The position numbers and the translations under genes were made by a program. A stretch of 64,000 nt of DNA, from NCBI RefSeq assembly GCF_900106585.1, contig NZ_FNWH01000006.1:682001-746000 (forward strand), in the 5' to 3' direction. This DNA is from Acidaminococcus timonensis (GTDB taxonomy: Bacteria > Bacillota > Negativicutes > Acidaminococcales > Acidaminococcaceae). Numbering within the stretch: the stretch's first letter is position 1; the number at the start of each line of letters is the position of its first letter. A model generated the notes under the pieces. The model was not told the DNA's origin and made no database searches. It worked only from the letters and a program-made list of their open reading frames with translations. This document shows positions 19,231-27,765 of this stretch, one piece after another.

Positions 19231-19241
19231 GGGGGAAAAAA

Positions 19242-19281
19242 GGGGGGTGTTGCACGTCCTGTGCAACACCCCCCTTTTTTT
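19242..19281 (+). terminator. Strong rho-independent terminator after htpX
   Basis: A perfect 14-bp stem (19242-19255 with 19261-19274), 5-base loop and seven T residues. It closes the miaB-htpX operon. Confidence 0.92.
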
Positions 19282-19540
19282 ATAAATCGTTACAATGTCC
19301 ACGATCTGCCATATAGGATGCCTTATTTATACCATCCTGCAGGTCAATGTGTTCTGTATACGAACAATCTTCGTTGTGTAACTAATAAGATAACGGTTAT
19401 AGTTATTAATATTCAGACTATTCCCTTGAATTTGTGACTTTATTGTGCTACAATGTTCCCGTAACGAAGGTCAGCCGGGCTGGAGCCGGCTGACGCGCTG
19501 CATGGTTTCATCATTTTTTATTTAGAGGGGGTTTCAAAAA
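19282..19540 (+). promoter_or_regulatory. gltS upstream region: promoter, palindrome and leader hairpin
   Basis: The promoter is TTGAAT (19426-19431), 17-bp spacer, TACAAT (19449-19454). About 70 bp upstream lies the palindrome TGTTC-N7-GAACA. In the leader a 9-bp hairpin (19470-19478 with 19486-19494) precedes a T-rich stretch and the AGAGGGGG ribosome-binding site. The hairpin could affect expression, but no regulator is identified. No gene is visible in this AT-rich stretch. Confidence 0.6.
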
Positions 19541-20782
19541 ATGGAGAGGATGATTATTAAATTATCCATGTTCCACACATTGGCATTGGGTGTACTTTCC
19601 ATCTGGTTCGGTGACTGGCTGAGAGCCAAATTCCCGTTCCTGAAGAAGTACTGCCTGCCTGGTGCAGTTGTCGGCGGTACGATTTTTGCCATTATCAGTT
19701 TATTGCTTTACAACGCGGGCATCTGCGAACTGCAATTTGACTACAAGGTAGCCAACAGCCTGTTCTACTGCATCTTCTTTGCCGCCAGCGGTGCGGCAGC
19801 CAGCCTGAGTCTGCTGAAGACCGGCGGGAAATATGTGATCCTGTTCTGCATTTCCGCTGCCGTCCTGGCCGCTCTTCAGAACGGTATCGCACTGGGCCTG
19901 GGCTCTGTACTGAAGGTTCCGCCTCTGCTGTCCATGATGACCGGTTCCATTCCCATGACCGGGGGCCACGGCAACGCCGCAGCCTTTGCTCCCATCGCCG
20001 TACAGTTCGGCCAGAGCAATGCCATGGAAGCCGCCATCGCTGCAGCCACCTTTGGTCTGATCTCCGGCGCCATCATCGGCGGGCCTTTTGGCCGATTCAT
20101 CGTCCGGAGACATCACCTGGAAGATCCTGCCCTGGATGGGAAGGGTGAAATGGAAGAAGAATCCGGGAAGTCCACCATGGGCAACCTGATGCACAAGGGC
20201 GATGTGGTCCAGGCCATGTACCTGATGTGTTTTGCCCTGGGGGTTGGCGGTGCCGTGTTCACCGTGCTGAAAGCCCTGCACATCTCCTTCCCGATCCACG
20301 TATGCTGCATGTTTGCCGGCATCCTGATCCGTCTGTTCTTCGACGCCAAGAAGGGCGCAGATCATACGGCCCTGTATGAAGGCATCGATACCGTTGGGGA
20401 CTTCTCCCTGGGTCTGTTCGTGTCCATGTCCATCATTTCCATGAAACTGTGGACCCTGGCCGGCATGGGCCTCCAGCTGTTCATCCTCTGCATGGCCCAG
20501 GCCATTTTCATCATCTTCTACTCCTATTTCGTGGACTTCTTCGGAATGGGCAAGAACTACGACGCGGCGGTCATCGCCGTTGGCCACACCGGATTCGGTC
20601 TGGGCGCCGTGCCTGTATCCATGGTGACCATGACGGCGGTGTGCAAGAAGTACCGGTATTCCAAACTGGCCTTCTTCGTGGTACCGGTGATCGGCGGGTT
20701 CCTGAGCAACATCACCAACGCCATCATCATTTCCAAATTCCTGGATATTGCACATGCCATGCAGATGGCCATGGGCCTCTAA
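19541..20782 (+). CDS. gltS: Sodium/glutamate symporter GltS
   Basis: 413 residues with about 11 hydrophobic segments in two inverted halves. The GSIPMTGGHGNAAAF segment in the first half and VGHTGFGLGAVPVS in the second are the paired re-entrant motifs of the ESS family. It imports L-glutamate with Na+. In a glutamate-fermenting anaerobe this would be a main energy-substrate uptake route, which fits its strong own promoter and terminator. A charged loop (about 190-210) links the halves. Confidence 0.95.
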   Translation: MERMIIKLSMFHTLALGVLSIWFGDWLRAKFPFLKKYCLPGAVVGGTIFAIISLLLYNAGICELQFDYKVANSLFYCIFFAASGAAASLSLLKTGGKYVILFCISAAVLAALQNGIALGLGSVLKVPPLLSMMTGSIPMTGGHGNAAAFAPIAVQFGQSNAMEAAIAAATFGLISGAIIGGPFGRFIVRRHHLEDPALDGKGEMEEESGKSTMGNLMHKGDVVQAMYLMCFALGVGGAVFTVLKALHISFPIHVCCMFAGILIRLFFDAKKGADHTALYEGIDTVGDFSLGLFVSMSIISMKLWTLAGMGLQLFILCMAQAIFIIFYSYFVDFFGMGKNYDAAVIAVGHTGFGLGAVPVSMVTMTAVCKKYRYSKLAFFVVPVIGGFLSNITNAIIISKFLDIAHAMQMAMGL

Positions 20783-20799
20783 CCAGGAAGCTGTCTGAG

Positions 20800-20835
20800 A
20801 AAATACGGTCTGACTCCAGCAGGCCGTATTTTTTT
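20800..20835 (+). terminator. Rho-independent terminator after gltS
   Basis: AATACGG-type stem closing with CCGTATT and a run of seven T. Confidence 0.85.
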
Positions 20836-20902
20836 GCGCTGAATTTCCCCGGAAAAACGTGCTATAATAGGGAACGTTGTTATAAAGAAGGAGGCGTTAC
20901 CC

Positions 20903-21613
20903 ATGTATCTTGCCGGCTGGCAGAAACTTTCCCTGGTGGATTTCCCGGGACGGGTGGCCTGTACCCTGTTCACCGGAGGCTGCAACCTGCGGTGCCCCTA
21001 TTGCCACAACAGCGAGCTTCTGGAGGGGGATATACCCCAGGTGGAACTGCAGGAGGTACTGGACTATCTGGACAAGCGTCAGGGGATCCTGGACGGCGTG
21101 GTGGTCAGTGGGGGAGAACCCTGTATGCAGCCCGGCCTGCTGGAATTCCTGGCGGTATTGAAGGACAGGGACCTTCTTGTGAAGCTGGATACCAACGGAT
21201 GCTATCCGGATGTGCTGCAGCAGGCCCTGGAGCGGGGCCTGGTGGATTATGTGGCCATGGATCTGAAAAACAGCCCGGAGGAATACGCCCTTACCACCGG
21301 CACCGATTCCGTGCCCCTGGAAAAGATCCGGGAAAGCGTGGAACAGCTGCTGACCCAAAAAATCCCATTTGAACTACGGACCACGGTTGTGGTACAATTA
21401 CATAGTAAACATTCGTTCGAAAGAATGAGGGATTTTCTCCTGCCGCTGGTTGCCAAAACTGGAAAAAAGATTCCCGATTTCTATCTCCAGGCCTTCAAGG
21501 ATCGGGAGACCGTTCCCTTTGCAGGCTTTTCGGCCCCTGACCGTAATACCCTGGAAGCCTACGGGTCCCTGCTTGCAACGGTTGCCAACAATGTCCACTT
21601 GAGAGGGGTATAG
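20903..21613 (+). CDS. nrdG: Anaerobic ribonucleotide reductase activating protein (radical SAM)
   Basis: 236 residues. GGCNLRCPYCHN holds the C-x3-C-x2-C cluster of radical-SAM activases, and VVVSGGEPCMQPG is the SAM-contact motif. At about 236 residues it matches the longer activase type seen in anaerobes rather than the ~155-residue E. coli NrdG. It should install the glycyl radical on NrdD, encoded 120 bp downstream. A TATAAT box lies at 20863-20868 with no good -35 element. AAGGAGG precedes the ATG. Confidence 0.9.
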   Translation: MYLAGWQKLSLVDFPGRVACTLFTGGCNLRCPYCHNSELLEGDIPQVELQEVLDYLDKRQGILDGVVVSGGEPCMQPGLLEFLAVLKDRDLLVKLDTNGCYPDVLQQALERGLVDYVAMDLKNSPEEYALTTGTDSVPLEKIRESVEQLLTQKIPFELRTTVVVQLHSKHSFERMRDFLLPLVAKTGKKIPDFYLQAFKDRETVPFAGFSAPDRNTLEAYGSLLATVANNVHLRGV

Positions 21614-21684
21614 ATACAACATTTAGTATACAACGTTGTATAGACCCACTACATATTGACATTTCATGAATGACGGGCTAGAAT
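21614..21684 (+). promoter_or_regulatory. nrdD promoter with upstream palindromic operator
   Basis: The promoter is TTGACA (21656-21661), 17-bp spacer, TAGAAT (21679-21684). Just upstream is a perfect 16-bp palindrome, TATACAACGTTGTATA (21627-21642). One arm, ATACAAC, is repeated 14 bp further upstream (21614-21620). This arrangement suggests a regulator-binding site, but it does not match the NrdR box closely. Confidence 0.6.
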
Positions 21685-21733
21685 GAAAGAGCATCATGAA
21701 ATTGCAAATTGGAAAGAAAGAGGGAATGAAGCC

Positions 21734-24142
21734 ATGTATTCCGTGGTCAAACGCGATGGCAAGATCGTTGATTTTGACGTGACCAAGATCAGCAACGCCA
21801 TTACCAAAGCATTCAAAGCACTCAAGAAGAACTATCATCCCAGCATCATCAACATGCTGGCGTTACAGGTGACGGCTGACTTCGATCCCAAGATCAAGAA
21901 CGATCTGATCAGTGTGGAAAGCATCCAGGACAGTGTGGAAAAGATCCTGTCCGACTCCGGCTATGCCGATGTGGCCAAAGCCTACATCCTGTACCGGAAA
22001 CAGCGGGAGCAGGTCCGCAACGTGAACTCCTCCCTGCTGAACTACAAGGAGCTGGTGGACAATTACCTGAAGGTGAACGACTGGCGGGTAAAGGAAAACT
22101 CCACGGTCACCTATTCCGTGGGAGGCCTGATCCTGTCCAACAGCGGCGCCATTACTGCCAACTACTGGCTGAACGAAATCTACGACAAGGAAGTGGCCGA
22201 CGCCCACAAGAGCGCTGCCATGCACATCCACGACCTGAGCATGCTCACCGGCTACTGTGCCGGCTGGAGCCTGAAACAGCTGATCCAGGAAGGGCTGGGG
22301 GGCATTCCCGGAAAGATCACTTCTTCGCCGGCCAGCCATCTGTCCACCCTGTGCAACCAGATGGTGAACTTCCTGGGGATCATGCAGAACGAATGGGCCG
22401 GGGCACAGGCCTTTTCCTCTTTCGATACCTATCTGGCACCTTTTGTGAAAAAGGACAACCTGAGCTATAAAGAAGTGAAACAGTGTGTCCAGAGCTTCAT
22501 CTACGGGGTCAATACCCCCAGCCGGTGGGGTACCCAGGCACCCTTCTCCAACATCACCCTGGACTGGACCTGCCCGGAGGATCTGAAGGACGTACCGGCC
22601 ATTGTGGGCGGTAAGGAACAGGACTTCACCTATGGGGACTGCAAGAAGGAAATGGACATGGTGAACAAGGCCTTCATCGAAAACATGATCGAAGGCGATG
22701 CCAACGGCCGGGGCTTCCAGTACCCGATCCCCACCTATTCCATTACGAAGGACTTTGACTGGAGCGATACGGAGAACAACCGGCTGCTGTTTGAAATGAC
22801 GGCCAAATACGGGACTCCCTACTTCTCCAACTACATCAACTCCGACATGAAGCCCAGTGACGTGCGGAGCATGTGCTGCCGGCTGCGCCTGGATCTGCGG
22901 GAACTGCGGAAAAAATCCGGCGGGTTCTTCGGATCCGGAGAATCCACAGGCAGCGTAGGCGTGGTGACCATCAACATGCCCCGGATCGCCTATCTGGCCA
23001 AAGATGAAAAAGACTTCTACGACCGTCTGGACCATATGATGGACATTGCCGCCCGCAGCTTGAAGACCAAGCGGACCGTGATCACCAAGCTGTTGGATGC
23101 GGGACTGTATCCCTACACCAAACGGTATCTGGGCACCTTCAAGAACCACTTCAGCACCATCGGCCTGATCGGCATGAACGAAGTGGGCCTGAACGCCAAC
23201 TGGCTGCGGAAGGACCTGACCCATCCGGAAACCCTGCAGTTCACCCATGAAGTGCTGGTGCACATGCGGGAACGGCTGAAGGATTACCAGGAGGAGTACG
23301 GGGATCTGTACAACCTGGAAGCTACTCCGGCGGAATCCACCACCTATCGTCTGGCCAAGCACGACAAGGAACTGTATCCGGACATCATCACCGCCAATGA
23401 ACATGGCACCCCGTACTATACCAATTCGTCCCACCTGCCCGTGGGGTATACGGACGATCTGTTCACTGCCCTGGACAAGGAGGACGACCTGCAGACTCTG
23501 TATACGTCCGGCACGGTGTTCCATGCCTTCCTGGGCGAAAAGCTGCCCGACTGGAAGAGTGCCGCCGGCCTGGTGAAGAAGATCGCCTCCAACTACAAAC
23601 TGCCGTATTTCACCCTGTCTCCCACCTACAGCATCTGCCGGGAACACGGGTATCTGGACGGCGAACAGTACACCTGCCCCTATTGTGGCAAAAAGACCGA
23701 AGTGTACAGCCGGATTACCGGGTACTATCGTCCGGTGCAGAACTGGAATGACGGCAAGGTGCAGGAATTCAAGGATCGGAAGGTGTACAACCTGGAAGAT
23801 TCCCATCTGACCCACGGAGCCCCGCAAAAGGAGCGCCCGGTGTTCCAGAAGCCCCGTCTGAAGACGGCTGACGCCGGGACCCGGAACGTGGCCAGGACCC
23901 AGGGAAAGGAACCGGCCTGGATCCTGTTTGGCACCCATACCTGTCCCAACTGCAGGATGGCGGTGCGGGAACTGGAGAAATCCGGAGTGGACTTCAAGGA
24001 AATCTTTGCCGAGGAGCATCCGGAACTGGCCGAAAAATACCAGGTCCAGAGTGCACCCACCCTGCTGGTAGGGGAAGGGGATACCCTGAACAAAATCGAA
24101 GGCTTTGGCCCCATCCGGGCGTTTATTAAGGAACAGATGTGA
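21734..24142 (+). CDS. nrdD: Anaerobic ribonucleoside-triphosphate reductase NrdD with C-terminal redoxin domain
   Basis: 802 residues, class III reductase making deoxynucleotides without oxygen. The N terminus is an ATP-cone (VVKRDGKIVDFDVTKISNAI). The glycyl radical motif RITGYYR puts the radical at Gly663, preceded by zinc-binding cysteines (CPYCGKKT). From about residue 725 a thioredoxin/glutaredoxin-like domain with CPNC (Cys737, Cys740) is fused. This suggests an internal disulfide reductant instead of formate. The start at 21734 follows AGAGGGAAT; ATG 21683 overlaps the -10 box and is unlikely. Confidence 0.95.
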   Translation: MYSVVKRDGKIVDFDVTKISNAITKAFKALKKNYHPSIINMLALQVTADFDPKIKNDLISVESIQDSVEKILSDSGYADVAKAYILYRKQREQVRNVNSSLLNYKELVDNYLKVNDWRVKENSTVTYSVGGLILSNSGAITANYWLNEIYDKEVADAHKSAAMHIHDLSMLTGYCAGWSLKQLIQEGLGGIPGKITSSPASHLSTLCNQMVNFLGIMQNEWAGAQAFSSFDTYLAPFVKKDNLSYKEVKQCVQSFIYGVNTPSRWGTQAPFSNITLDWTCPEDLKDVPAIVGGKEQDFTYGDCKKEMDMVNKAFIENMIEGDANGRGFQYPIPTYSITKDFDWSDTENNRLLFEMTAKYGTPYFSNYINSDMKPSDVRSMCCRLRLDLRELRKKSGGFFGSGESTGSVGVVTINMPRIAYLAKDEKDFYDRLDHMMDIAARSLKTKRTVITKLLDAGLYPYTKRYLGTFKNHFSTIGLIGMNEVGLNANWLRKDLTHPETLQFTHEVLVHMRERLKDYQEEYGDLYNLEATPAESTTYRLAKHDKELYPDIITANEHGTPYYTNSSHLPVGYTDDLFTALDKEDDLQTLYTSGTVFHAFLGEKLPDWKSAAGLVKKIASNYKLPYFTLSPTYSICREHGYLDGEQYTCPYCGKKTEVYSRITGYYRPVQNWNDGKVQEFKDRKVYNLEDSHLTHGAPQKERPVFQKPRLKTADAGTRNVARTQGKEPAWILFGTHTCPNCRMAVRELEKSGVDFKEIFAEEHPELAEKYQVQSAPTLLVGEGDTLNKIEGFGPIRAFIKEQM

Positions 24143-24152
24143 TTTCAAGCAA

Positions 24153-24184
24153 AACAGGCTGCCCATAAGGGCGGCCTGTTTTTT
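24153..24184 (+). terminator. Rho-independent terminator after nrdD
   Basis: AACAGGCTGCCC pairs with GGGCGGCCTGTT around an ATAA loop, followed by TTTTTT. Confidence 0.88.
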
Positions 24185-24191
24185 CATTCGG

Positions 24192-24213
24192 CTAGTGACT
24201 AGTGACTAGTGAC
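24192..24213. repeat. Heptamer tandem repeat (CTAGTGA)3
   Basis: Three perfect copies of CTAGTGA between the nrdD terminator and the ssrA promoter. Confidence 0.75.
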
Positions 24214-24232
24214 AGCTGGAAGCGGCCGGCAT

Positions 24233-24262
24233 TTGACAGCCGTTTCCAGCCCATGCTATAAT
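24233..24262 (+). promoter_or_regulatory. ssrA promoter
   Basis: Consensus TTGACA (24233-24238), 18-bp spacer, consensus TATAAT (24257-24262), ending 19 bp before the mature tmRNA 5' end. Confidence 0.8.
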
Positions 24263-24281
24263 ACATATTACACACCAACCC

Positions 24282-24630
24282 GGGGATGTACCGGTTTCGA
24301 CGGGGGTAGATGGTGTGCGATAAGCGAGCTGGGATCCCGCCAACCCCATAAAACGGTGGAAACGCGTTATAAACGCAGACGATTCTTACGCTTTAGCAGC
24401 TTAAATTGCTAACGTCTCGCCTCTCCCTTCCTGCAGGAGAAGCTGAGACGACACTTGCAGGATACCTGTGCTCCAATTCTCGGAGGGGGACAGGGAAATC
24501 CATCGAGATAGCACGTCGGTAAGCCCGTCTGCAGGCATATCGGCTGCGAAATAAAATATGCAGTCTGCGCTCGGAGAAGTTCGCATGGCAATGCTTTCGG
24601 ACAGGGGTTCGACTCCCCTCATCTCCACCA
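24282..24630 (+). ncRNA. ssrA: Transfer-messenger RNA (tmRNA)
   Basis: About 349 nt. The 5' GGGGATG pairs with 3' CATCTCC of the acceptor stem, which ends in an encoded CCA. The 5' domain has the GGTTTCGACGGGGG signature and the 3' end a GGTTCGACTCCCC T-arm. The tag reading frame is 24375-24404, with resume codon GCA, and encodes A-D-D-S-Y-A-L-A-A then TAA. It rescues stalled ribosomes. The tag is one residue shorter than the E. coli form, assuming GCA is the resume codon. Confidence 0.96.
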
Positions 24631-24747
24631 TGTAGGAATTCCAGTGGAGAACACTTTAAAGAAAGAGGCTGTGAAACAGATGTTTTGATGTGACCCCAAA
24701 AAGTTAGACCTTAGTAACGAGATGGTTTTTACCGTCTCGTTACTTTT

Positions 24748-25593
24748 TTATGCTGCCTGCAAGGAAAGCCTGTATTGAACAGGACTTTTCCAGCCCAGTT
24801 TTTCCTTGATTCTTTGCTCGTTATAGTATTTGATGTATCGTTCGATAGCGCCTTTTAATTCTTTGTAGCTGTAGTAGGTCACTCCGTAATATATTTCCTG
24901 CTTCAGTAAGCCGAAGAAGTTTTCCATTACAGCGTTATCATGACAGTTGCCTTTTCGAGACATGCTCTGAAAAATTCGTTCGTTTTTTAGTCTTTTGGTA
25001 TAGAATTTCATTTGGTATGCCCAGCCCTGATCGGAGTGAAATGTTCTTCGATACGGACAATCAGCAGTAATTTTGATTGCTTTGGCTTGAGCTTCCAGTA
25101 TGCTGTTAGCCGAAGGATATTTGGCTATTCCATAGCTGATGATTTCATTATTGAACATGTCCAGGAAAGGATCCAGATAAAGCTTGCGCAGAGTCAAATG
25201 TCCCTGTGAATCTGCTTCATAGTATTTGAATTCTGAAGTGTCGGTCGTAATCTTCTGGTGAGGGATATTCGTCTCAAAACGACGATGTATCCTATTTGGA
25301 GCAATGGTTCCTACCTTACCCTTATAGGAGCTGTATTTACGGCTCTTCCGGGTAAAAGATGTTACCTGAAGGCTCAGTTTCTGCATGATACGTTGAACTT
25401 TCTTCTTGTTCACGCAAATCCCTTGGTTCTTTAGCTCACCGGTCATGCGACGGTATCCATAATCTTTATGCTGGCTGCGGATTTCCTGTATTTTCTCCTC
25501 TACTTCCTGGTCTGGATTCTCGCGGTCAAACCGTTTCTGCCAGTACATATAGGTTGCTTTGGGCATTTGCGTATAGGAGAGAATGTCTTTCAA
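24748..25593 (-). CDS. IS3-family transposase OrfB (DDE integrase core)
   Basis: 281 residues as an open frame from a TTG overlapping the orfA stop. An HTH_21-like segment (QEIRSQHKDYGYRRMTGEL) precedes the rve integrase core. TTDTSEFKYYE provides the first Asp, FHSDQGWAYQ the second and GNCHDNAVMENFFGLLKQE the final Glu. In IS3 elements OrfB is normally made as an OrfAB fusion by a -1 frameshift; here the frames overlap by 4 bases. No obvious A6G slippery run was found at the junction. Confidence 0.93.
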   Translation of the reverse strand: MKDILSYTQMPKATYMYWQKRFDRENPDQEVEEKIQEIRSQHKDYGYRRMTGELKNQGICVNKKKVQRIMQKLSLQVTSFTRKSRKYSSYKGKVGTIAPNRIHRRFETNIPHQKITTDTSEFKYYEADSQGHLTLRKLYLDPFLDMFNNEIISYGIAKYPSANSILEAQAKAIKITADCPYRRTFHSDQGWAYQMKFYTKRLKNERIFQSMSRKGNCHDNAVMENFFGLLKQEIYYGVTYYSYKELKGAIERYIKYYNEQRIKEKLGWKSPVQYRLSLQAA

Positions 25594-26168
25594 CTTGAAT
25601 GATCCTCGGAGACTGGAGATGATTTTCGCAACTCTCTCATTTTTGCTTCGTCCTCTAAACGCAGTCTCCTCAGTTCTTTTAAAAAAGCATTCTCTATTCG
25701 GAGTTTAAGGTTTTCATTCTCTAACTCCTGGACATGTTCCACACTGATGTTGACCATCGGTTGTTGAACCTGGGTATCTGTTTTTTTGGGTTTTGATTGG
25801 CTCAAAGTCTTTTTCCTACCTTTTTTATGTGACCGTAACGCATCCGGCCCCGCAATTTTAAATTCATTGACCCATCTGGAAATCAATGACGGATTGTTGA
25901 TTCCTACACGAATTGCCAATTCCTGATATGAGATTTCATTTGTTAAGTAAGACTCTACCACAGAAAGTTTTTCTTTGAAAGAGTATATTTTTTGAGAGCG
26001 AGATCTCTTCAGACCATTATCTCCAAATGCCTTGTAAGCAGCAGCCCACTTTAGCAGCTGGCTGCTACTTGCCATCCCATATTTACGTGAAATAGAAATA
26101 CACCCTTTGTCACTGTTCAAGTATTCCAGTACTATTTTTTTCTTAAATTCATAGCTGTGTCTTGCCAT
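25590..26168 (-). CDS. IS3-family transposase OrfA (helix-turn-helix)
   Basis: About 192 residues from ATG 26168. Two helix-turn-helix units are seen (SRKYGMASSSQLLKWAAAY and AIRVGINNPSLISRWVNEF), then a basic linker and a C-terminal coiled coil with leucine heptads (VEHVQELENENLKLRIENAF). It should bind the inverted repeats. The frame remains open upstream to an ATG at 26186, but the start at 26168 matches IS3 OrfA proteins. It appears intact. Confidence 0.9.
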   Translation of the reverse strand: MARHSYEFKKKIVLEYLNSDKGCISISRKYGMASSSQLLKWAAAYKAFGDNGLKRSRSQKIYSFKEKLSVVESYLTNEISYQELAIRVGINNPSLISRWVNEFKIAGPDALRSHKKGRKKTLSQSKPKKTDTQVQQPMVNISVEHVQELENENLKLRIENAFLKELRRLRLEDEAKMRELRKSSPVSEDHSS

Positions 26169-26275
26169 AAAAAAACTAACCCCCAATTGTTAGATTTTTG
26201 GTCTAACAATTGGGGGTCAGCTCAGTTTCACAGCCTCTTTTGTCATGCGTCTCGTGACCCGTGACGGGCCGTCAG

Positions 26276-26310
26276 GCCCTCAAAGCAGGCGGGTCACCGA
26301 CCCGCCCTTA
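26276..26310. repeat. Hairpin repeat GGCGGGTC-ACC-GACCCGCC
   Basis: A palindromic unit directly after the larA stop on the minus strand. The reverse complement of the same sequence occurs at 43551-43577. It may serve as a terminator for larA but lacks a T-run, so I treat it as a dispersed repeat. Confidence 0.5.
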
Positions 26311-27585
26311 CTCTCTCACCACCACGCTGATCCCGTTGGGGATGCAGGTGAGCGATGCGTCTTCGCCTTTGATCTCCCGGGCCAGCTTGTAGGCCGTCGT
26401 GAGGTCTGGGGCGTACGTCATCTTCAGCCCTTCAATCAGGGTCTTCTGTTCCGGTTCCGCCACGAAGATCACCCGGTGCTTGCGGACGATCCGGGCCAGG
26501 ATCTGGGATTCCCACTGGTCGGGGACGGTCTTTTCCTGGGGCGTGGCCAGGCACTTCTGGTAGGCGTCCTCGATGGTGGGGGCATCGGCAATGGTGTGGT
26601 AGAACGCCTCCCCGCCGCTGCCGTCACTGCAGCTGGCCAGCATGATGATCACGCCGCCTTCCTTCACCGTGGCTTCCGCTGCCGTCATGCCCTTCACGGC
26701 CTGGTAGGCGTTCTGGTCCAGGGGATAGCCCCCGTTGGTGGAAATTACGATGTCCGCCCAGGCCGGTTTCACGCACACGTAATCGGCGATGAAATCACAG
26801 CCGGCCCGGTGGGCCGTCAGGAAGTTCCCGGCAAAGGCCGCCACGGTCTTCTTGTTTTCGTCGATGACCACGTTACAGATAAACGCCAGGTGAGCCATTT
26901 CCGCAGCGGCCACCATATCCCTGTGCAGGGGATTGCCGTCCAGGATGCCGGAGCGGGCGTGGGGGTCGTCGATGAATTTGGAGCAGTGGTTGCCCATAAC
27001 GGTAACGGCGTCCGCCACCCCGGGCAGCACGGATTTCCGCCCGCCGGAGAAACCGGCGAAGAAATGGGGTTCGATGAAGCCTTCGGCCACCAGAAGGGAC
27101 GTATGTACGGCCGCCTTGTCGATGATGCAGTCCGGGCCGGAGGGCAGCACGCCGATCTTCATGTTCGTAGCCGGATTGTGGGCGTCGTGGATGATGATCT
27201 TGTCCTTGAATTCGTCATACAGGGCGTCGCCCAGTTTTTCTTTCAGTTCGCTGACACTGGTGGGACGGTGGAACCCGGTGGCCACCAGCAGCTTGATGTC
27301 GATACTTGGGTTGCCCCGGCGCAGCTCCTCGATCATGGCCGGCAGGATATCCCGGCTGGGCACAGGGCGGGTGTGGTCGGAGATGATGATGACGCAGTCC
27401 GGTTTACCCTGGGCCAGTTCACTGAGCCGGGGAGAGTCGATGGGGTGTTCCAGGGCCCGGCGGACGATATCCCGGCCGTCGCCGCTGCTCTTTAATTCGC
27501 CGATGCGGCTGGTGAGCACGGGCGTAGCGTCCGGTACCTCCAGGTCCAGAGTGGTCCGGGCGTAGAAAAACTTCACGGTCTTCAT
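26308..27585 (-). CDS. larA: LarA-family nickel-dependent racemase/epimerase
   Basis: 425 residues. SDHTRPVPSRDILP, ATGFHRPTSVSEL, IHDAHNP and EPHFFAGFSGGRKSVLPG are LarA-family signatures, the last including the Lys that carries the pincer nickel cofactor in lactate racemase. Lactate racemase interconverts D- and L-lactate, but LarA homologues also act on other 2-hydroxyacids. In an organism making 2-hydroxyglutarate another substrate is possible. The start at 27585 follows GGAAGGGA; ATG 27606 is less likely. No cofactor genes (larB, larC, larE) are in this window. Confidence 0.85.
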   Translation of the reverse strand: MKTVKFFYARTTLDLEVPDATPVLTSRIGELKSSGDGRDIVRRALEHPIDSPRLSELAQGKPDCVIIISDHTRPVPSRDILPAMIEELRRGNPSIDIKLLVATGFHRPTSVSELKEKLGDALYDEFKDKIIIHDAHNPATNMKIGVLPSGPDCIIDKAAVHTSLLVAEGFIEPHFFAGFSGGRKSVLPGVADAVTVMGNHCSKFIDDPHARSGILDGNPLHRDMVAAAEMAHLAFICNVVIDENKKTVAAFAGNFLTAHRAGCDFIADYVCVKPAWADIVISTNGGYPLDQNAYQAVKGMTAAEATVKEGGVIIMLASCSDGSGGEAFYHTIADAPTIEDAYQKCLATPQEKTVPDQWESQILARIVRKHRVIFVAEPEQKTLIEGLKMTYAPDLTTAYKLAREIKGEDASLTCIPNGISVVVRE

Positions 27586-27701
27586 AAACGATCCCTTCCT
27601 TTTCAATAAATACAGGCTATTGCAAACTTTCTTATTATTCTACCATAGGAGAAGGGGCGTGGCAAACGGGGAGGCCTGCCCAGGTATCTGCCCCTCGACT
27701 C

Positions 27702-27731
27702 TTGCCAGAATTCTTATACTTGTTATATAAT
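27702..27731 (+). promoter_or_regulatory. Promoter of the 50-residue protein gene
   Basis: TTGCCA (27702-27707), 18-bp spacer, TATAAT (27726-27731), 35 bp before the chosen start. Confidence 0.55.
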
Positions 27732-27765
27732 GACTAAAACAACTGCACGAAAGGAGCGTCCGCTC

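Larger units (their letters stand above)
24691..26219 (-). mobile_element. IS3-family insertion sequence, complete
   Basis: About 1529 bp bounded by imperfect inverted repeats: TGACCCC...GTTAGACC on the left and GGTCTAAC...GGGGGTCA on the right. It encodes OrfA and OrfB on the minus strand. Codon use and base composition are clearly more AT-rich than neighbouring genes. No clear target-site duplication was seen. The element interrupts a hairpin: a 16-base arm at 24662-24677 is the exact inverse of 26225-26240. A remnant of another copy lies at 50.43 kb. Confidence 0.93.

Noticed and set aside
21627-21642. NrdR box
   Set aside because: The palindrome centre and flanks do not match the known NrdR consensus and the expected paired spacing is absent.
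21863-24187. Very long minus-strand frame opposite nrdD
   Set aside because: A shadow of the GC-rich nrdD codons; no start signals, low-complexity His/Gly/Val composition.
24209-24412. Short frame over the tmRNA 5' part
   Set aside because: The region is ssrA; the frame is not the tag frame.
26245-27495. 416-codon plus-strand frame opposite larA
   Set aside because: Antisense shadow of larA, whose own motifs and ribosome-binding site are clear.
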